A stretch of DNA of 64,000 nucleotides from DASRIA01 sp963724065 (GTDB taxonomy: Bacteria > Actinomycetota > Thermoleophilia > Solirubrobacterales > JBBDJG01): positions 558,001 through 622,000 of the forward strand of contig CAVRTB010000006.1 of NCBI GenBank assembly GCA_963724065.1, in the 5' to 3' direction. Made by a program: the position numbers and the translations under genes. The notes under the pieces were generated by a model. The model was not told where the DNA came from. It searched no databases and was given only the letters and a program-made list of their open reading frames with translations. Below are positions 24,992 through 33,608 of the stretch, in pieces. Numbering within the stretch: position 1 is the first letter of the stretch; every line of letters begins with the position of its first letter.

Positions 24992-27900
24992 GTGAGCACG
25001 CCTTCAGCCGTCCACCTGCACGTCCACTCCGAGTACTCGCTGCTGGACGGCGCCTGCAAGATCGAGAAGCTCGCGGCCCGTTGCGCGGAGCTCGGGATGC
25101 CGGCGCTGGGCCTCACCGATCATGGCGTCCTGAACGGCGCCGTCGAGTTCTACAAGGCCTGCCGCAAGCACGACGTCAAGCCGATCCTGGGCCTCGAGGC
25201 CTATCTCTGCGACAACCGCCTCGACCGTGAGAAGGTCCGCTACGAGCGCAACCACCTGACCCTGCTGGCCCGCAACGACGAAGGCTTCGGCAACCTGATC
25301 AAACTCTCGTCGCTGGGGTTCCTCGAGGGATTCCGCCGCGGGCAGGCGAACGTCGACATGGAGCTCCTCGACCGCCACTCGGCGGGCGTGATCGCGCTCA
25401 GCGGCTGTCTCCAGTCGCGCTTCTGCCAGCGGATCATCCAGGAGCGCGAGCAGGAGGCGCGCGCCCACGCCGACGAGCTGATGGGCGTGTTCGGCGCCGA
25501 GAACGTCTACTTCGAGGTCCAGAACAACAAGATTCCAGAGCAGGACCGCGCGAACGAGGGGATCGTGCGGATCGCGCGGGAGCTCGGGCGGCCGCTGATC
25601 GGCACGGCCGACGTGCACTACCTGCGGCGCGAGGACTACGACACACACTCCGCGCTGCTGTGCGTCCAGACCAAGTCGACGCTCGCCCAGCCGAAGCTGC
25701 GCTTCGACACGAACGAGTTCTATCTCAAGAGCCCGCAGGAGATGGCGGAGTCATTCGCGCAGTGGCCCGAGGCCGTGCCGACGTCGCTCGAGATCGCCGA
25801 GCGTTGCGAGATCGAGCTGAAGCTCGACACGATGATGCTGCCGGTCTACCCGACGCCGGACGGCACGGAGCCCACGGCGTACCTGCGCCGGCTGACGGAG
25901 GAGGGGCTGCGCGAGCGCTACGGCGACCCGCCGCCGGCCGAGGCCCGCGAGCGCCTCGAAACCGAGTTGCGGGTGATCGAGGACATGGGCTTCGAGTCCT
26001 ACTTCCTGATCGTCTGGGACTTCGTGAAGTACGCCAAGGACAACGGCATCGCCGTCGGCCCCGGCCGTGGCTCCGCCGCCGGTTCGATCGTCAGCTACGT
26101 GCTGAGCATCACCGACGTTGACCCGCTCGCCTCGGACCTGCTGTTCGAGCGGTTCCTGAACGCCGAGCGCAAGACGATGCCGGACATCGACATCGACTTC
26201 TCGATCCGCGGCCGCGAGCGCGTGATCAGGTACGTCCAGGACAAGTACGGGCGCGACGCGGTCGCGCAGATCATCACCTTCGGCAAGATGAAGCCGCGCG
26301 CGGCGACCCGCGACGCGGCGCGTGTGCTCGGGGTCGACTACGCGACGGGCGACCGGCTCGCGAAGCTGATCCCCGAGCCGATCATGGGGCGCACGCCGAG
26401 CTTCGAGGATTGCCTCGCGAAGGGCAGCGAGCTGCGCAAGGTCTACGAGTCCGACGCCCAGGCCAAGCACGTGATCGACGTCGCACAGGGCCTCGAGGGG
26501 ATCGTGCGCAACAACTCGATCCACGCCGCCGCCGTGGTGATCGCCGACCGGCCGCTGACCGAGATCGTCCCGCTTCAGCTGGCGGAGGACCGCGGCGTCG
26601 TCGAGGTGGTCGAGGGCGAGAACGGTGGCAAACCCGAGCGCGTCTACAAGACGGTCACCCAGTACTCGATGAAGCCGATCGAGGAGATCGGCCTGCTGAA
26701 GATGGACTTCTTGGGTCTGCGCACGCTGGATGTGCTGGAGAACGCCGTGGCGATCATCGAGCGCTCGGGCGGCGATCGCATCGACCTCACGAACCTGCCG
26801 GTCGACGATCCCGGGACCTACGAGATGCTCGCGCGCGGCGACTCGGTCGGCGTGTTCCAGCTCGAGTCCGAGGGCATGCAGGAGTCGCTGCGCGAGGTCG
26901 GTCCGACCGAGTTCGGCGACATCGTCGCGCTCGTCGCGCTGTACCGCCCGGGCCCGATGCGGTTCATCAAGGACTACGCGCGTGGCAAGCGCGACCCGGC
27001 GACCGTGCGCTACATCGACGAGCGCCTGCGCGCGATCACCGAGCACACGTACGGCATCGCGGTCTACCAGGAGCAGCTCATGCAGATCGCGCGCGACATA
27101 GCCGGCTTCCCCGGCCCGAAGGCGGACACGCTGCGCCGCGCGATCGGCAAGAAGGAGCGCGCCACGATGGCGACGCTCAAGGAGGACTTCGTCGCGGGCT
27201 GCCGCGAGGGTGGCACGAACGCGGGCGTCGCGACGCAGCTGTGGGGGTTGATGGAGTCGGCGGCTGACTACTCTTTCAACAAGTCTCACGCCGCTTGCTA
27301 CGGCCTGATCGCGTACCGCACCGCCTACCTCAAGGCGAACTACCCGGCCGAGTACATGGCCGCGCTGATCTCGAGCGTGATGTCGACCAAGGACAAGGTC
27401 CCGTTCTTCGTCTCGCGGTGCGAGGAGATGGGCATCGAGGTGCTGCCGCCCGACGTCAACATGTCGGGTCACGACTTCGTCGTCGTCGAGGGCGAGATCA
27501 GGTTCGGCCTCGACGCGGTCAAGAACGTCGGCCACATTGCGGTGGAGAAGATCGTCGACGCGCGCGAGTCGGGCGGCGCCTTCACCTCGATCTGGGACTT
27601 CTGCGCGCGCGTGGACTGCCGCACCGTCAACAAGAAGGCGATCGAGAGCCTGATCAAGTGCGGGGCGCTCGACTCGACCGGCGCGACCCGCAAGGGGATG
27701 CTCGCCGTTCTGCCGCAGGCGCAGGGCGCGGGCGCGAAGGCGCAGGAGGACCTGCTCTCCGGGCAGAGCTCGATCTTCGATCTCGAGCCCGCGGGCGCGG
27801 CGGCCACGCCCGCGGCGGCCCACTACCCGCCGTTGCCGCCCGGCGAGTTCGACGGCGTCGATCTGCTCGCAATGGAGAAGGAGACGCTCGGCATCTTCCT

Positions 27901-28552
27901 GTCGAGCCATCCGCTCACCGAGGTGCGGCACCTGTTGCGCCGGCGCACCGATTGCTCGCTGGCCGAGGTGGGGTCGAGGCCCGACGGCTCCTCGGTGACC
28001 GTCGGCGGGCTGATCGTGCAGGCCAAGCGCATCCGCACGAAGTCCGGCGAGCCGATGATGTTCGCGACGCTCGACGACCTCGAGGGCCAGGTCGAGATGG
28101 TGATCTTCGCGTCGAGCCTGCAGGCTGCGGAGTCGCACGTCGCGGTCGACAAGCGCGTGATCGTGAAGGGTCGCCTCGACCACAAAGAGCGCGGCGAGAC
28201 GAAGCTCGTCGTGCAGGAGATCGCGCCGTTCGAGCCTACGTCCGAGGAGATCGCCGCCGCGGGCGCCCCGCCCCCGGTCGACCTCGCCGCGGGCCGCCGT
28301 GCGCGCCGCGGTCCGGTCGCCGCCGAGCCCGTCCTGATCCGCGTCGACGCGCACGCATGCGACGAGACGCTGATCGCCGACCTCAAGGCCCTGCTCGAGC
28401 ACTTCCCCGGCCAGACCGAGGTGCTCGTGGAGATGGGCACCGCCGCCGGTCCGCGCCGCCTGCGCTTCGGGGCCGGATACAAGATCACGATGTCGGGCAG
28501 CCTGCGGGCCGAGCTCGACGAGCTGCTCGGCCCGGAGGCGCTCGTCGCCTAG
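24992..28552 (+). CDS. dnaE: DNA polymerase III alpha subunit (DnaE)
   Basis: 1186 residues, the replicative polymerase. The N-terminal PHP domain starts HLHVHSEYSLLDGACKI (about 7-210). The polymerase core holds GPGRGSAAGSIVSYVLSI and the catalytic PDIDIDF near 397-403, then KYGRDAVAQIITFG. The finger and thumb region has SFNKSHAACYGLIAYRTAYLKANYPAEYMAAL. The OB fold (about 1000-1080) has VTVGGLIVQAKRIRTKSG and is followed by a C-terminal tail. GTG 24992 follows a TACACT box without a Shine-Dalgarno. The type is DnaE1-like; no other replication genes are nearby. Confidence 0.97.
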   Translation: MSTPSAVHLHVHSEYSLLDGACKIEKLAARCAELGMPALGLTDHGVLNGAVEFYKACRKHDVKPILGLEAYLCDNRLDREKVRYERNHLTLLARNDEGFGNLIKLSSLGFLEGFRRGQANVDMELLDRHSAGVIALSGCLQSRFCQRIIQEREQEARAHADELMGVFGAENVYFEVQNNKIPEQDRANEGIVRIARELGRPLIGTADVHYLRREDYDTHSALLCVQTKSTLAQPKLRFDTNEFYLKSPQEMAESFAQWPEAVPTSLEIAERCEIELKLDTMMLPVYPTPDGTEPTAYLRRLTEEGLRERYGDPPPAEARERLETELRVIEDMGFESYFLIVWDFVKYAKDNGIAVGPGRGSAAGSIVSYVLSITDVDPLASDLLFERFLNAERKTMPDIDIDFSIRGRERVIRYVQDKYGRDAVAQIITFGKMKPRAATRDAARVLGVDYATGDRLAKLIPEPIMGRTPSFEDCLAKGSELRKVYESDAQAKHVIDVAQGLEGIVRNNSIHAAAVVIADRPLTEIVPLQLAEDRGVVEVVEGENGGKPERVYKTVTQYSMKPIEEIGLLKMDFLGLRTLDVLENAVAIIERSGGDRIDLTNLPVDDPGTYEMLARGDSVGVFQLESEGMQESLREVGPTEFGDIVALVALYRPGPMRFIKDYARGKRDPATVRYIDERLRAITEHTYGIAVYQEQLMQIARDIAGFPGPKADTLRRAIGKKERATMATLKEDFVAGCREGGTNAGVATQLWGLMESAADYSFNKSHAACYGLIAYRTAYLKANYPAEYMAALISSVMSTKDKVPFFVSRCEEMGIEVLPPDVNMSGHDFVVVEGEIRFGLDAVKNVGHIAVEKIVDARESGGAFTSIWDFCARVDCRTVNKKAIESLIKCGALDSTGATRKGMLAVLPQAQGAGAKAQEDLLSGQSSIFDLEPAGAAATPAAAHYPPLPPGEFDGVDLLAMEKETLGIFLSSHPLTEVRHLLRRRTDCSLAEVGSRPDGSSVTVGGLIVQAKRIRTKSGEPMMFATLDDLEGQVEMVIFASSLQAAESHVAVDKRVIVKGRLDHKERGETKLVVQEIAPFEPTSEEIAAAGAPPPVDLAAGRRARRGPVAAEPVLIRVDAHACDETLIADLKALLEHFPGQTEVLVEMGTAAGPRRLRFGAGYKITMSGSLRAELDELLGPEALVA

Positions 28553-28610
28553 CGTCCTGCCCCGGCTGGGGCCGCGTGGACATCCGTTGGGTGGACAGCG
28601 CGAACGTGGG

Positions 28611-28616
28611 TACAAT
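28611..28616 (+). promoter_or_regulatory. promoter of the Cys-rich protein gene
   Basis: TACAAT ends 7 bases before ATG 28624, and TTGGGT (28587-28592) lies 18 bases upstream of it. This is the most complete sigma70-like pair of the leaderless set in this window. Confidence 0.5.
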
Positions 28617-28623
28617 CGCCGCC

Positions 28624-29019
28624 ATGGCCGTCAGGTCCAAGACCAAGCAGGCAACCGAGTGCCGCCAGTGCTGCTCGTTCTGCGACAAGACGATCCAGCC
28701 GCGCGGATGCATCGAGGCGAACTGCCCGTTCCTCTACACCTACGAGGACGAGAGCTCCGGGCGCAGCTACATGGGTTGCCTCCAGAAGGTGTTCGACGCC
28801 GAGATCGACGTCGAGATGTTCCAGCACGCAGAGCGCACGCGCGCGGGCTACGGCGGCGTCAAGGCGAAGCGCGAGCCGCTCCCGATGTGCCCGTTCTCGG
28901 TCGAGCGCTCCTACGAGGGCACCGGCGCGGCGTTCGACTGCGTCAACCCGCGCTTCTTCGACACCGCCGAGAGCGAGCCCGGCGGCTACCGCGCGTTCGA
29001 CCTGCGCGACCGCGTCTGA
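28624..29019 (+). CDS. cysteine-rich protein, possibly metal binding
   Basis: 131 residues, cytoplasmic. It begins TECRQCCSFCDKTIQPRGCIEANCPFLY, five to six Cys in 28 residues, then has GCLQKVFDAEID, LPMCPFSVERSYEGTG and AFDCVNPRFFDT, in all nine or ten Cys with two CPF repeats. Such spacing fits zinc or an iron-sulfur cluster, but I do not recognise the family. It has its own leaderless promoter just after dnaE and precedes an SGNH-like gene by 10 bases. Confidence 0.75.
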   Translation: MAVRSKTKQATECRQCCSFCDKTIQPRGCIEANCPFLYTYEDESSGRSYMGCLQKVFDAEIDVEMFQHAERTRAGYGGVKAKREPLPMCPFSVERSYEGTGAAFDCVNPRFFDTAESEPGGYRAFDLRDRV

Positions 29020-29029
29020 CAGCTCCGAC

Positions 29030-29803
29030 ATGCAGGAAGATCCGGCCAGGGTGGAAGCTCGCCTGCTGGCGCTGCTGGCGCGCCTGGAGAAACGTCACGC
29101 CGAGCACGCCGACGAGTTCGATTCCGCGGAGCATGCGCGCTCCACCGGTCGTGCCCATGTCGTTTGCCTCGGCGACAGCCACGTGCGCGAGATCAACGCG
29201 GGCCTAAAGCCCGAGGCCGCGGCGCCCCCCATGCCGCACGCCTGGGTCGACACGTGCAGTGTGATCGGAGCGACGGCCCGCGGTCTCGGGAACCCGCGGG
29301 CGAAGACCAACGCGCTGCACATCTTCCAGCGCCGCATCGAGCTTGCGTCAACGTGGCAGCAACTCGTCTTCCAGCTGGGCGAGGTCGACTGTGGGTACAC
29401 GATCTGGCACCGTGCCAAGAAGCGCGGTGACCCTGTCGACGAACTCGTGCTGGGGAGCATCGAGAACTACGTGGCGTTCCTGGACGGGCTCCGCTCCCGC
29501 GGGTTCGACGAGCTGTTCGTGCTGAGCGCGCCGGCGACCGGAGACGCGATCGCCAGTTATCGCCCAGATGAGACGGCTTCGCAACGGGAACGTACGGACC
29601 TGACAATGCGCTTCAACCACGAGCTGGAGCGGCGCGCCGGTGCCTACACGTTCGTCGACATCACGACGCCGACGCTGGATCCCGATACCGGCCTGGTCAC
29701 CGCGGCGTTCCTAAAGGATCCCGTCGACCATCACCTCGCTCCCGAACCCTATGCACGCCTGATCGGTGACCGCCTGGGACCGCACCTGGTTCCTCCCTTG
29801 TGA
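29030..29803 (+). CDS. SGNH-hydrolase-like protein
   Basis: 257 residues. HVVCLGDSHVREI gives block I (the GDS Ser nucleophile, about residue 46), QLGEVDCGYTIWHRAKK looks like block III, and DPVDHHLAPEPYARLIGDRL gives the D-x-x-H of block V. It could remove or add acyl groups from sugars or lipids. Codon use is less GC-biased than in dnaE. Directly after its stop, the sequence contains the remnant of a different gene, so it probably arrived by recombination. Confidence 0.7.
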   Translation: MQEDPARVEARLLALLARLEKRHAEHADEFDSAEHARSTGRAHVVCLGDSHVREINAGLKPEAAAPPMPHAWVDTCSVIGATARGLGNPRAKTNALHIFQRRIELASTWQQLVFQLGEVDCGYTIWHRAKKRGDPVDELVLGSIENYVAFLDGLRSRGFDELFVLSAPATGDAIASYRPDETASQRERTDLTMRFNHELERRAGAYTFVDITTPTLDPDTGLVTAAFLKDPVDHHLAPEPYARLIGDRLGPHLVPPL

Positions 29804-29860
29804 CCGTTCGCGGACCCGGACGGCAACGCAATGCTGCTCAGCCGCTACGCGCCGGCCTGA
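29804..29860 (+). pseudogene. remnant: last 18 codons of a VOC/glyoxalase-family gene
   Basis: In frame immediately after the SGNH stop codon, the sequence reads PFADPDGNAMLLSRYAPA and then TGA. FADPDGNxxLL is the closing motif of vicinal-oxygen-chelate (glyoxalase) proteins, holding part of the metal site region. No start and no preceding part exist. I infer that an insertion or replacement removed the rest of a VOC gene and left its tail. Confidence 0.6.
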
Positions 29861-29867
29861 CGCCGGC

Positions 29868-30716
29868 CTAGCGCCGTCCGCCGCGCAGGCGCTTCGCGAT
29901 CTCGACTTGGCGCTTGTCGGGGCCGTGGCCGTCCGGGCCGGGCACCTCGACCAGTACCGGTAGTCCCCTGAAGCGCCGCTCGCCGAGGAACACGCGGATG
30001 CCCTCCATGCCCAGCTCTCCCTCGCCGAGGTTCGCGTGCCGGTCGACGTTCGATCCCAGCGCGACCTTCGAGTCGTTCAGGTGCAGCGCGCGTAGGCGGT
30101 CGAGTCCAACGACCCGCGCGTAGTCGTCGATCACGGCCTTGAAGGCGCGCGCCTCGCACACCTCGTAGCCCGAGGCCAGCAGGTGACACGAGTCCAGGCA
30201 CACGCCGAGGCGCTCGCCGGCTCCCGAGACCTCGATCACGCGTGCCAGCTCCTCGAAGGTCCGGCCGATCGTGTTGCCCGCGCCCGCGGTGTTCTCGAAC
30301 AGCAGCGGGCACGAGTCCGTGGCGGCGAGCGCCGCCTTCACCGCCTTGCCGAGCTTCTTGAACGCCGGGCCGGGCGCCTGGCCCTTGCTGCTCCCGGGAT
30401 GCACGATCACCCCGCCCGCGCCGATCCCGTCGCCGACCGCCAGCGCGTGGGTCAGCGACGTGAGCGACTTGCGGCGCACCTCTGCGTCGTCGCTCGCCAC
30501 GTTGATCAGATAGACGGCATGGACGTAGACCGACTTCACCGAGCTGCTCGCGATGCGCTCGCGGAACGCTGCGAAGTCGTCCGCGGAGTACCTCGTCGGC
30601 CGCCAGGCCCTCGGGCTCTGGTGAAAGATCTGCATCGCCTCGGCGCCGCGCTCCTCCGCGCGCTCGAGGGCGCGCACGAGCCCGCCCGAGGTCGAGACGT
30701 GGGCTCCGATTAGCAT
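29868..30716 (-). CDS. nfo: deoxyribonuclease IV (endonuclease IV)
   Basis: Repairs abasic sites; 282 residues in a TIM barrel. Metal-ligand motifs include GAHVSTSGG (His), VYVHAVYLINVAS, VIVHPGSSKG, LLFENTAGAGNTIG (Glu), GVCLDSCHLLASGY (Asp and His), LHLNDSKVALGSNVDRHANLGEG (the long signature). The three zinc sites appear complete. Its start (30714-30716) is only 8 bases from the TTG of the divergent gltX, so each promoter must lie inside the other gene. Confidence 0.96.
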   Translation of the reverse strand: MLIGAHVSTSGGLVRALERAEERGAEAMQIFHQSPRAWRPTRYSADDFAAFRERIASSSVKSVYVHAVYLINVASDDAEVRRKSLTSLTHALAVGDGIGAGGVIVHPGSSKGQAPGPAFKKLGKAVKAALAATDSCPLLFENTAGAGNTIGRTFEELARVIEVSGAGERLGVCLDSCHLLASGYEVCEARAFKAVIDDYARVVGLDRLRALHLNDSKVALGSNVDRHANLGEGELGMEGIRVFLGERRFRGLPVLVEVPGPDGHGPDKRQVEIAKRLRGGRR

Positions 30717-30724
30717 CTGCGGCC

Positions 30725-32101
30725 TTGTCCGAGCACAGATTCAGGTTCGCACCCAGCCCGACGGGGTTCCTCCACATCGGCGGGGCGCGGACGGCACTGT
30801 ACAACTGGCTCCTCGCGCGGCAGCCCGGCGGGCACCGGCTCGTCCTGCGCCTCGAGGACACCGACCTCGAGCGCTCGACGGACGAGGCGATCGCCCAGAT
30901 CCTCGACGCGCTCGAGTGGCTCGGGCTCGATTGGGACGAGGGCCCGTTCAGGCAGACCGAGCGCTCCGACCTGTATGCGGAGCGCCTCGCGCGCCTGCTC
31001 GACGGCGGCGCCGCGTACTGGGACACGGCGGATGCCGCGGAGGTCAAGCAGGCCAAGGAGCAGGGTGGGGGAGCCGGCTATCGCGGGACGCCGGTGGCCG
31101 AGGGAACGCCGGGCGCGGCCGTGCGGCTGCGCGTCCCCGACGCGGGTCACACGATCGTGCGCGACGTGATCCGGGGGGAGTCTCCCTTCGAGAACCGGCT
31201 GCTGGACGACTTCGTGATCGCGCGCGCGGACCGCTCGCCCCTCTACAACTTCGCCGTCGCGGTCGACGACACCGACATGGGGATCACGCATGTCGTGCGC
31301 GGCGACGACCACCTGTCCAACACGCCCCGGCAGCTGCTCGTGCTGCAGGCGCTCGGCGCGCCGCCGCCGCTCTACGGGCACCTCCCCCTGCTACACGGCA
31401 CCGACGGGAAGCCGCTCTCCAAGCGACAGGGCGCGGCCTCCGTCCAGGAGCTGCGCGAGATCGGCTATCTGCCCGAGGCGGTGCGCAACTACCTCGCGCT
31501 GCTCGGCTGGGGCTACGACGCCGAGACCACGTTCTTCTCCACGGAGGAGCTGGTCGACAAGTTCTCGCTCGAGCGGGTCTCGCGCTCACCCGCGGTCTTC
31601 GACGAGCAGAAGCTCTCATGGATGAACGGCCAGTACATCCGCGAGATGGACACCGGCGAGCTGACGCGGCGGGTGGCGCAGCTGATGGCTCAGCGCTCGA
31701 TCCCCGGCGCCGACGACCCGCGGCTCGAGCAGGCGGTCGCCGCGGTCAAGGACAAGGTCTCGACGCTCGCGGAGGTCCCGCGCCTGATCGGGTTCGCGTT
31801 CGGCCCCGTGGAGATCGACCAGAAGGCCTGGGACAAGGTCATGGGCAAGGAGGGAGCACGGGAGTCGCTGGAGCGCGTCCGCGAGGCGCTCGCGGGCGTC
31901 GACCCGTTCGACGAGCAGCACGTCGAGGAGGCGCTGCGCAGGGTGGCCGACGAGACCGGGTTGAAGCCGGGCAAGCTGTTCCAGCCGATCCGCGTGGCGA
32001 TCACGGGCAAGACCATTTCGGCAGGGATCTTCGAGAGCCTCGCGCTGCTCGGTCGTGACGAATCCCTGGCCCGGATAGACGCCGCAACTACGCCGATCTA
32101 G
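30725..32101 (+). CDS. gltX: glutamate--tRNA ligase
   Basis: Class I synthetase, 458 residues, charging tRNA-Glu (and perhaps tRNA-Gln). FAPSPTGFLHIGGARTALYNWL holds the HIGH-type motif and KPLSKRQG (about 229-235) the KMSKS motif. DDTDMGITHVVRGDDHLSNTPRQ is conserved, and the helical anticodon domain occupies about 320-458. The only start before RFAPSPTG is TTG 30725, with no Shine-Dalgarno, 8 bases from the divergent nfo start. Confidence 0.96.
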   Translation: MSEHRFRFAPSPTGFLHIGGARTALYNWLLARQPGGHRLVLRLEDTDLERSTDEAIAQILDALEWLGLDWDEGPFRQTERSDLYAERLARLLDGGAAYWDTADAAEVKQAKEQGGGAGYRGTPVAEGTPGAAVRLRVPDAGHTIVRDVIRGESPFENRLLDDFVIARADRSPLYNFAVAVDDTDMGITHVVRGDDHLSNTPRQLLVLQALGAPPPLYGHLPLLHGTDGKPLSKRQGAASVQELREIGYLPEAVRNYLALLGWGYDAETTFFSTEELVDKFSLERVSRSPAVFDEQKLSWMNGQYIREMDTGELTRRVAQLMAQRSIPGADDPRLEQAVAAVKDKVSTLAEVPRLIGFAFGPVEIDQKAWDKVMGKEGARESLERVREALAGVDPFDEQHVEEALRRVADETGLKPGKLFQPIRVAITGKTISAGIFESLALLGRDESLARIDAATTPI

Positions 32102-32170
32102 AGCCCGCCCGCCGATCGCAAGAACCGGACCGTCAACTTCGACGGCCTTTCTGCCGATACGAGGCAGCAC

Positions 32171-33289
32171 ATGGCCACACGAGCAGCAGGGAAGCGCAAC
32201 ATGGCGGGAAGCCAGGGAACGGAAGCGGTGCTCCAGAACGGAGCTGCCAACGCGCTGCCGACCGGCAAGCAGCACAACGAGGGCCATGGGCGTCGCCTGA
32301 CGGCGGCATTCGAGGCGCTCGAGGCGTTCCCCGCGCTGGCCGAGTCGCGCAAGCGGGTCCTCCGGCTCGTCAGCCAGGACCAGCCCTCGGTCGGTGAGAT
32401 GGTCACCGCGATCGAGTCGGACGTCGCGCTCGTGATCTCCGTCATGCGCCTCGCGAACAAGCGCGCCGACGGCCGCGGCCGCGTGCGCAGCATCCCCGAG
32501 GCGATCGAGGTGCTCACGCCCGCCGGCGTCGAGGCACTGATCGGCGCCACCAAGACCTTCGACTTCTTCGAGCGCACGCCACTCTGGGACGCGGCGCCCG
32601 AGCGCTTCCGCCTCCACGCGGTCGCCACGCAGCGCGCCGCCGACCGGCTGTGCTCGCGCATCGACTTCCCGGACCGCGACGAGGTGCTCGTCTCCTCGCT
32701 CCTGCACGACGTCGGAAAGCTCGTGCTGGTGCAGGCCTACCCGGGCTACCCGGGACAGATCCACTCGACCGCGCGCACCCCGGAGCAGCGGATCCACGCC
32801 GAGCGCCGCGAGCTCGGCATCGACCACGCTCTCGTGGGCGGCGTCATGGCCCGACGGTGGGGACTGCCCCAGCAGCTCGCCGCGGCGATCGAGCACCACC
32901 ACACGGACGACGCCACCGGGGAGGCCGCGATCGTGCGCCTCGCCGACATGCTCTCGCACTACGCGCAGGGCCAGGCCGTCGCGCCGGACCAGCTTCTTGC
33001 AGTGGCACGGCGGATCGGGCTCGGCCCCCAGGACCTGCGCGAGGTCCTGTTCGAGCTTCCCGGCCCGCCCCCCGACCGCCGCCGCTCGGTAACCCCGTGC
33101 CCGCTCTCCGCGCGCGAGCTCGAGGTGCTGAAGCGCCTCGCCGAGGGCAAGGTCTACAAGCAGATCGCGCTCGAGCTGGGCCTCTCCACGAGCACCGTCC
33201 GCACGCACCTGCACAACGTGTACGGCAAGGTCGGCGCGGTGGACCGCGCACAGGCAGTTTTGATCGCTTCCGAGCGGGGCTGGCTGTAG
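32171..33289 (+). CDS. HDOD-domain protein with C-terminal LuxR-type HTH
   Basis: 372 residues. The HDOD part (about 45-290) runs from FPALAESRKRVLRLVSQD to LADMLSHYA and contains LLHDVGKLVLVQAY, so the HD pair is kept. The C-terminal LuxR/GerE helix-turn-helix (about 308-372) reads LSARELEVLKRLAEGKVYKQIALELGLS and then TVRTHLHNVYGKVG. The fusion would join a signalling domain to DNA binding; HDOD proteins often act in stress, motility or nucleotide signalling. The start is ATG 32171; ATG 32204 is an alternative. The stop codon TAG is part of the TAGCAT box before the next small gene. Confidence 0.88.
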   Translation: MATRAAGKRNMAGSQGTEAVLQNGAANALPTGKQHNEGHGRRLTAAFEALEAFPALAESRKRVLRLVSQDQPSVGEMVTAIESDVALVISVMRLANKRADGRGRVRSIPEAIEVLTPAGVEALIGATKTFDFFERTPLWDAAPERFRLHAVATQRAADRLCSRIDFPDRDEVLVSSLLHDVGKLVLVQAYPGYPGQIHSTARTPEQRIHAERRELGIDHALVGGVMARRWGLPQQLAAAIEHHHTDDATGEAAIVRLADMLSHYAQGQAVAPDQLLAVARRIGLGPQDLREVLFELPGPPPDRRRSVTPCPLSARELEVLKRLAEGKVYKQIALELGLSTSTVRTHLHNVYGKVGAVDRAQAVLIASERGWL

Positions 33290-33308
33290 CATCGTCTGCT
33301 GCGACGCC

Positions 33309-33524
33309 ATGAGCGAGCAGCTGATCAACGAGAAGCAGTTCGAGCTCCTGCTCAAGGAGCTGGCAAGGGTCGCGGACGAGCTCGAGCATGTGCGCCGCCG
33401 GCTCGTCGTGCTCGAAGCGATCCCGCCCGCGGTCGAGGAGCTCGCGCGCCTGTCGACCTCGCTCGAGACGCTCGCCTACGCGGCGATCGGCCGTGAAGGC
33501 CCGCGCCTGCGCCGCCGGGCGTAG
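33309..33524 (+). CDS. small coiled-coil protein
   Basis: 71 residues, acidic-basic heptad pattern throughout (LLLKELARVADELEHVRRRLVVLEAIPPAVEELARLS), ending in an Arg-rich tail RLRRRA. A TAGCAT box (33287-33292) overlaps the upstream stop codon. The function is unknown; it may interact with the HDOD regulator encoded 19 bases upstream. Confidence 0.55.
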   Translation: MSEQLINEKQFELLLKELARVADELEHVRRRLVVLEAIPPAVEELARLSTSLETLAYAAIGREGPRLRRRA

Positions 33525-33608
33525 AGCGTTATCGCTCGAAGCCGCGAGGTTGCTTTACACGGCGCAGTCACGCTAGGGTTCGCATGAGCCCCCACAGGGA
33601 GGGCGGGG

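Noticed and set aside
25751..28615. 954-codon open frame antisense to dnaE
   Set aside because: High-GC shadow with Arg/Val/Leu-rich low-information sequence; dnaE on the other strand is certain.
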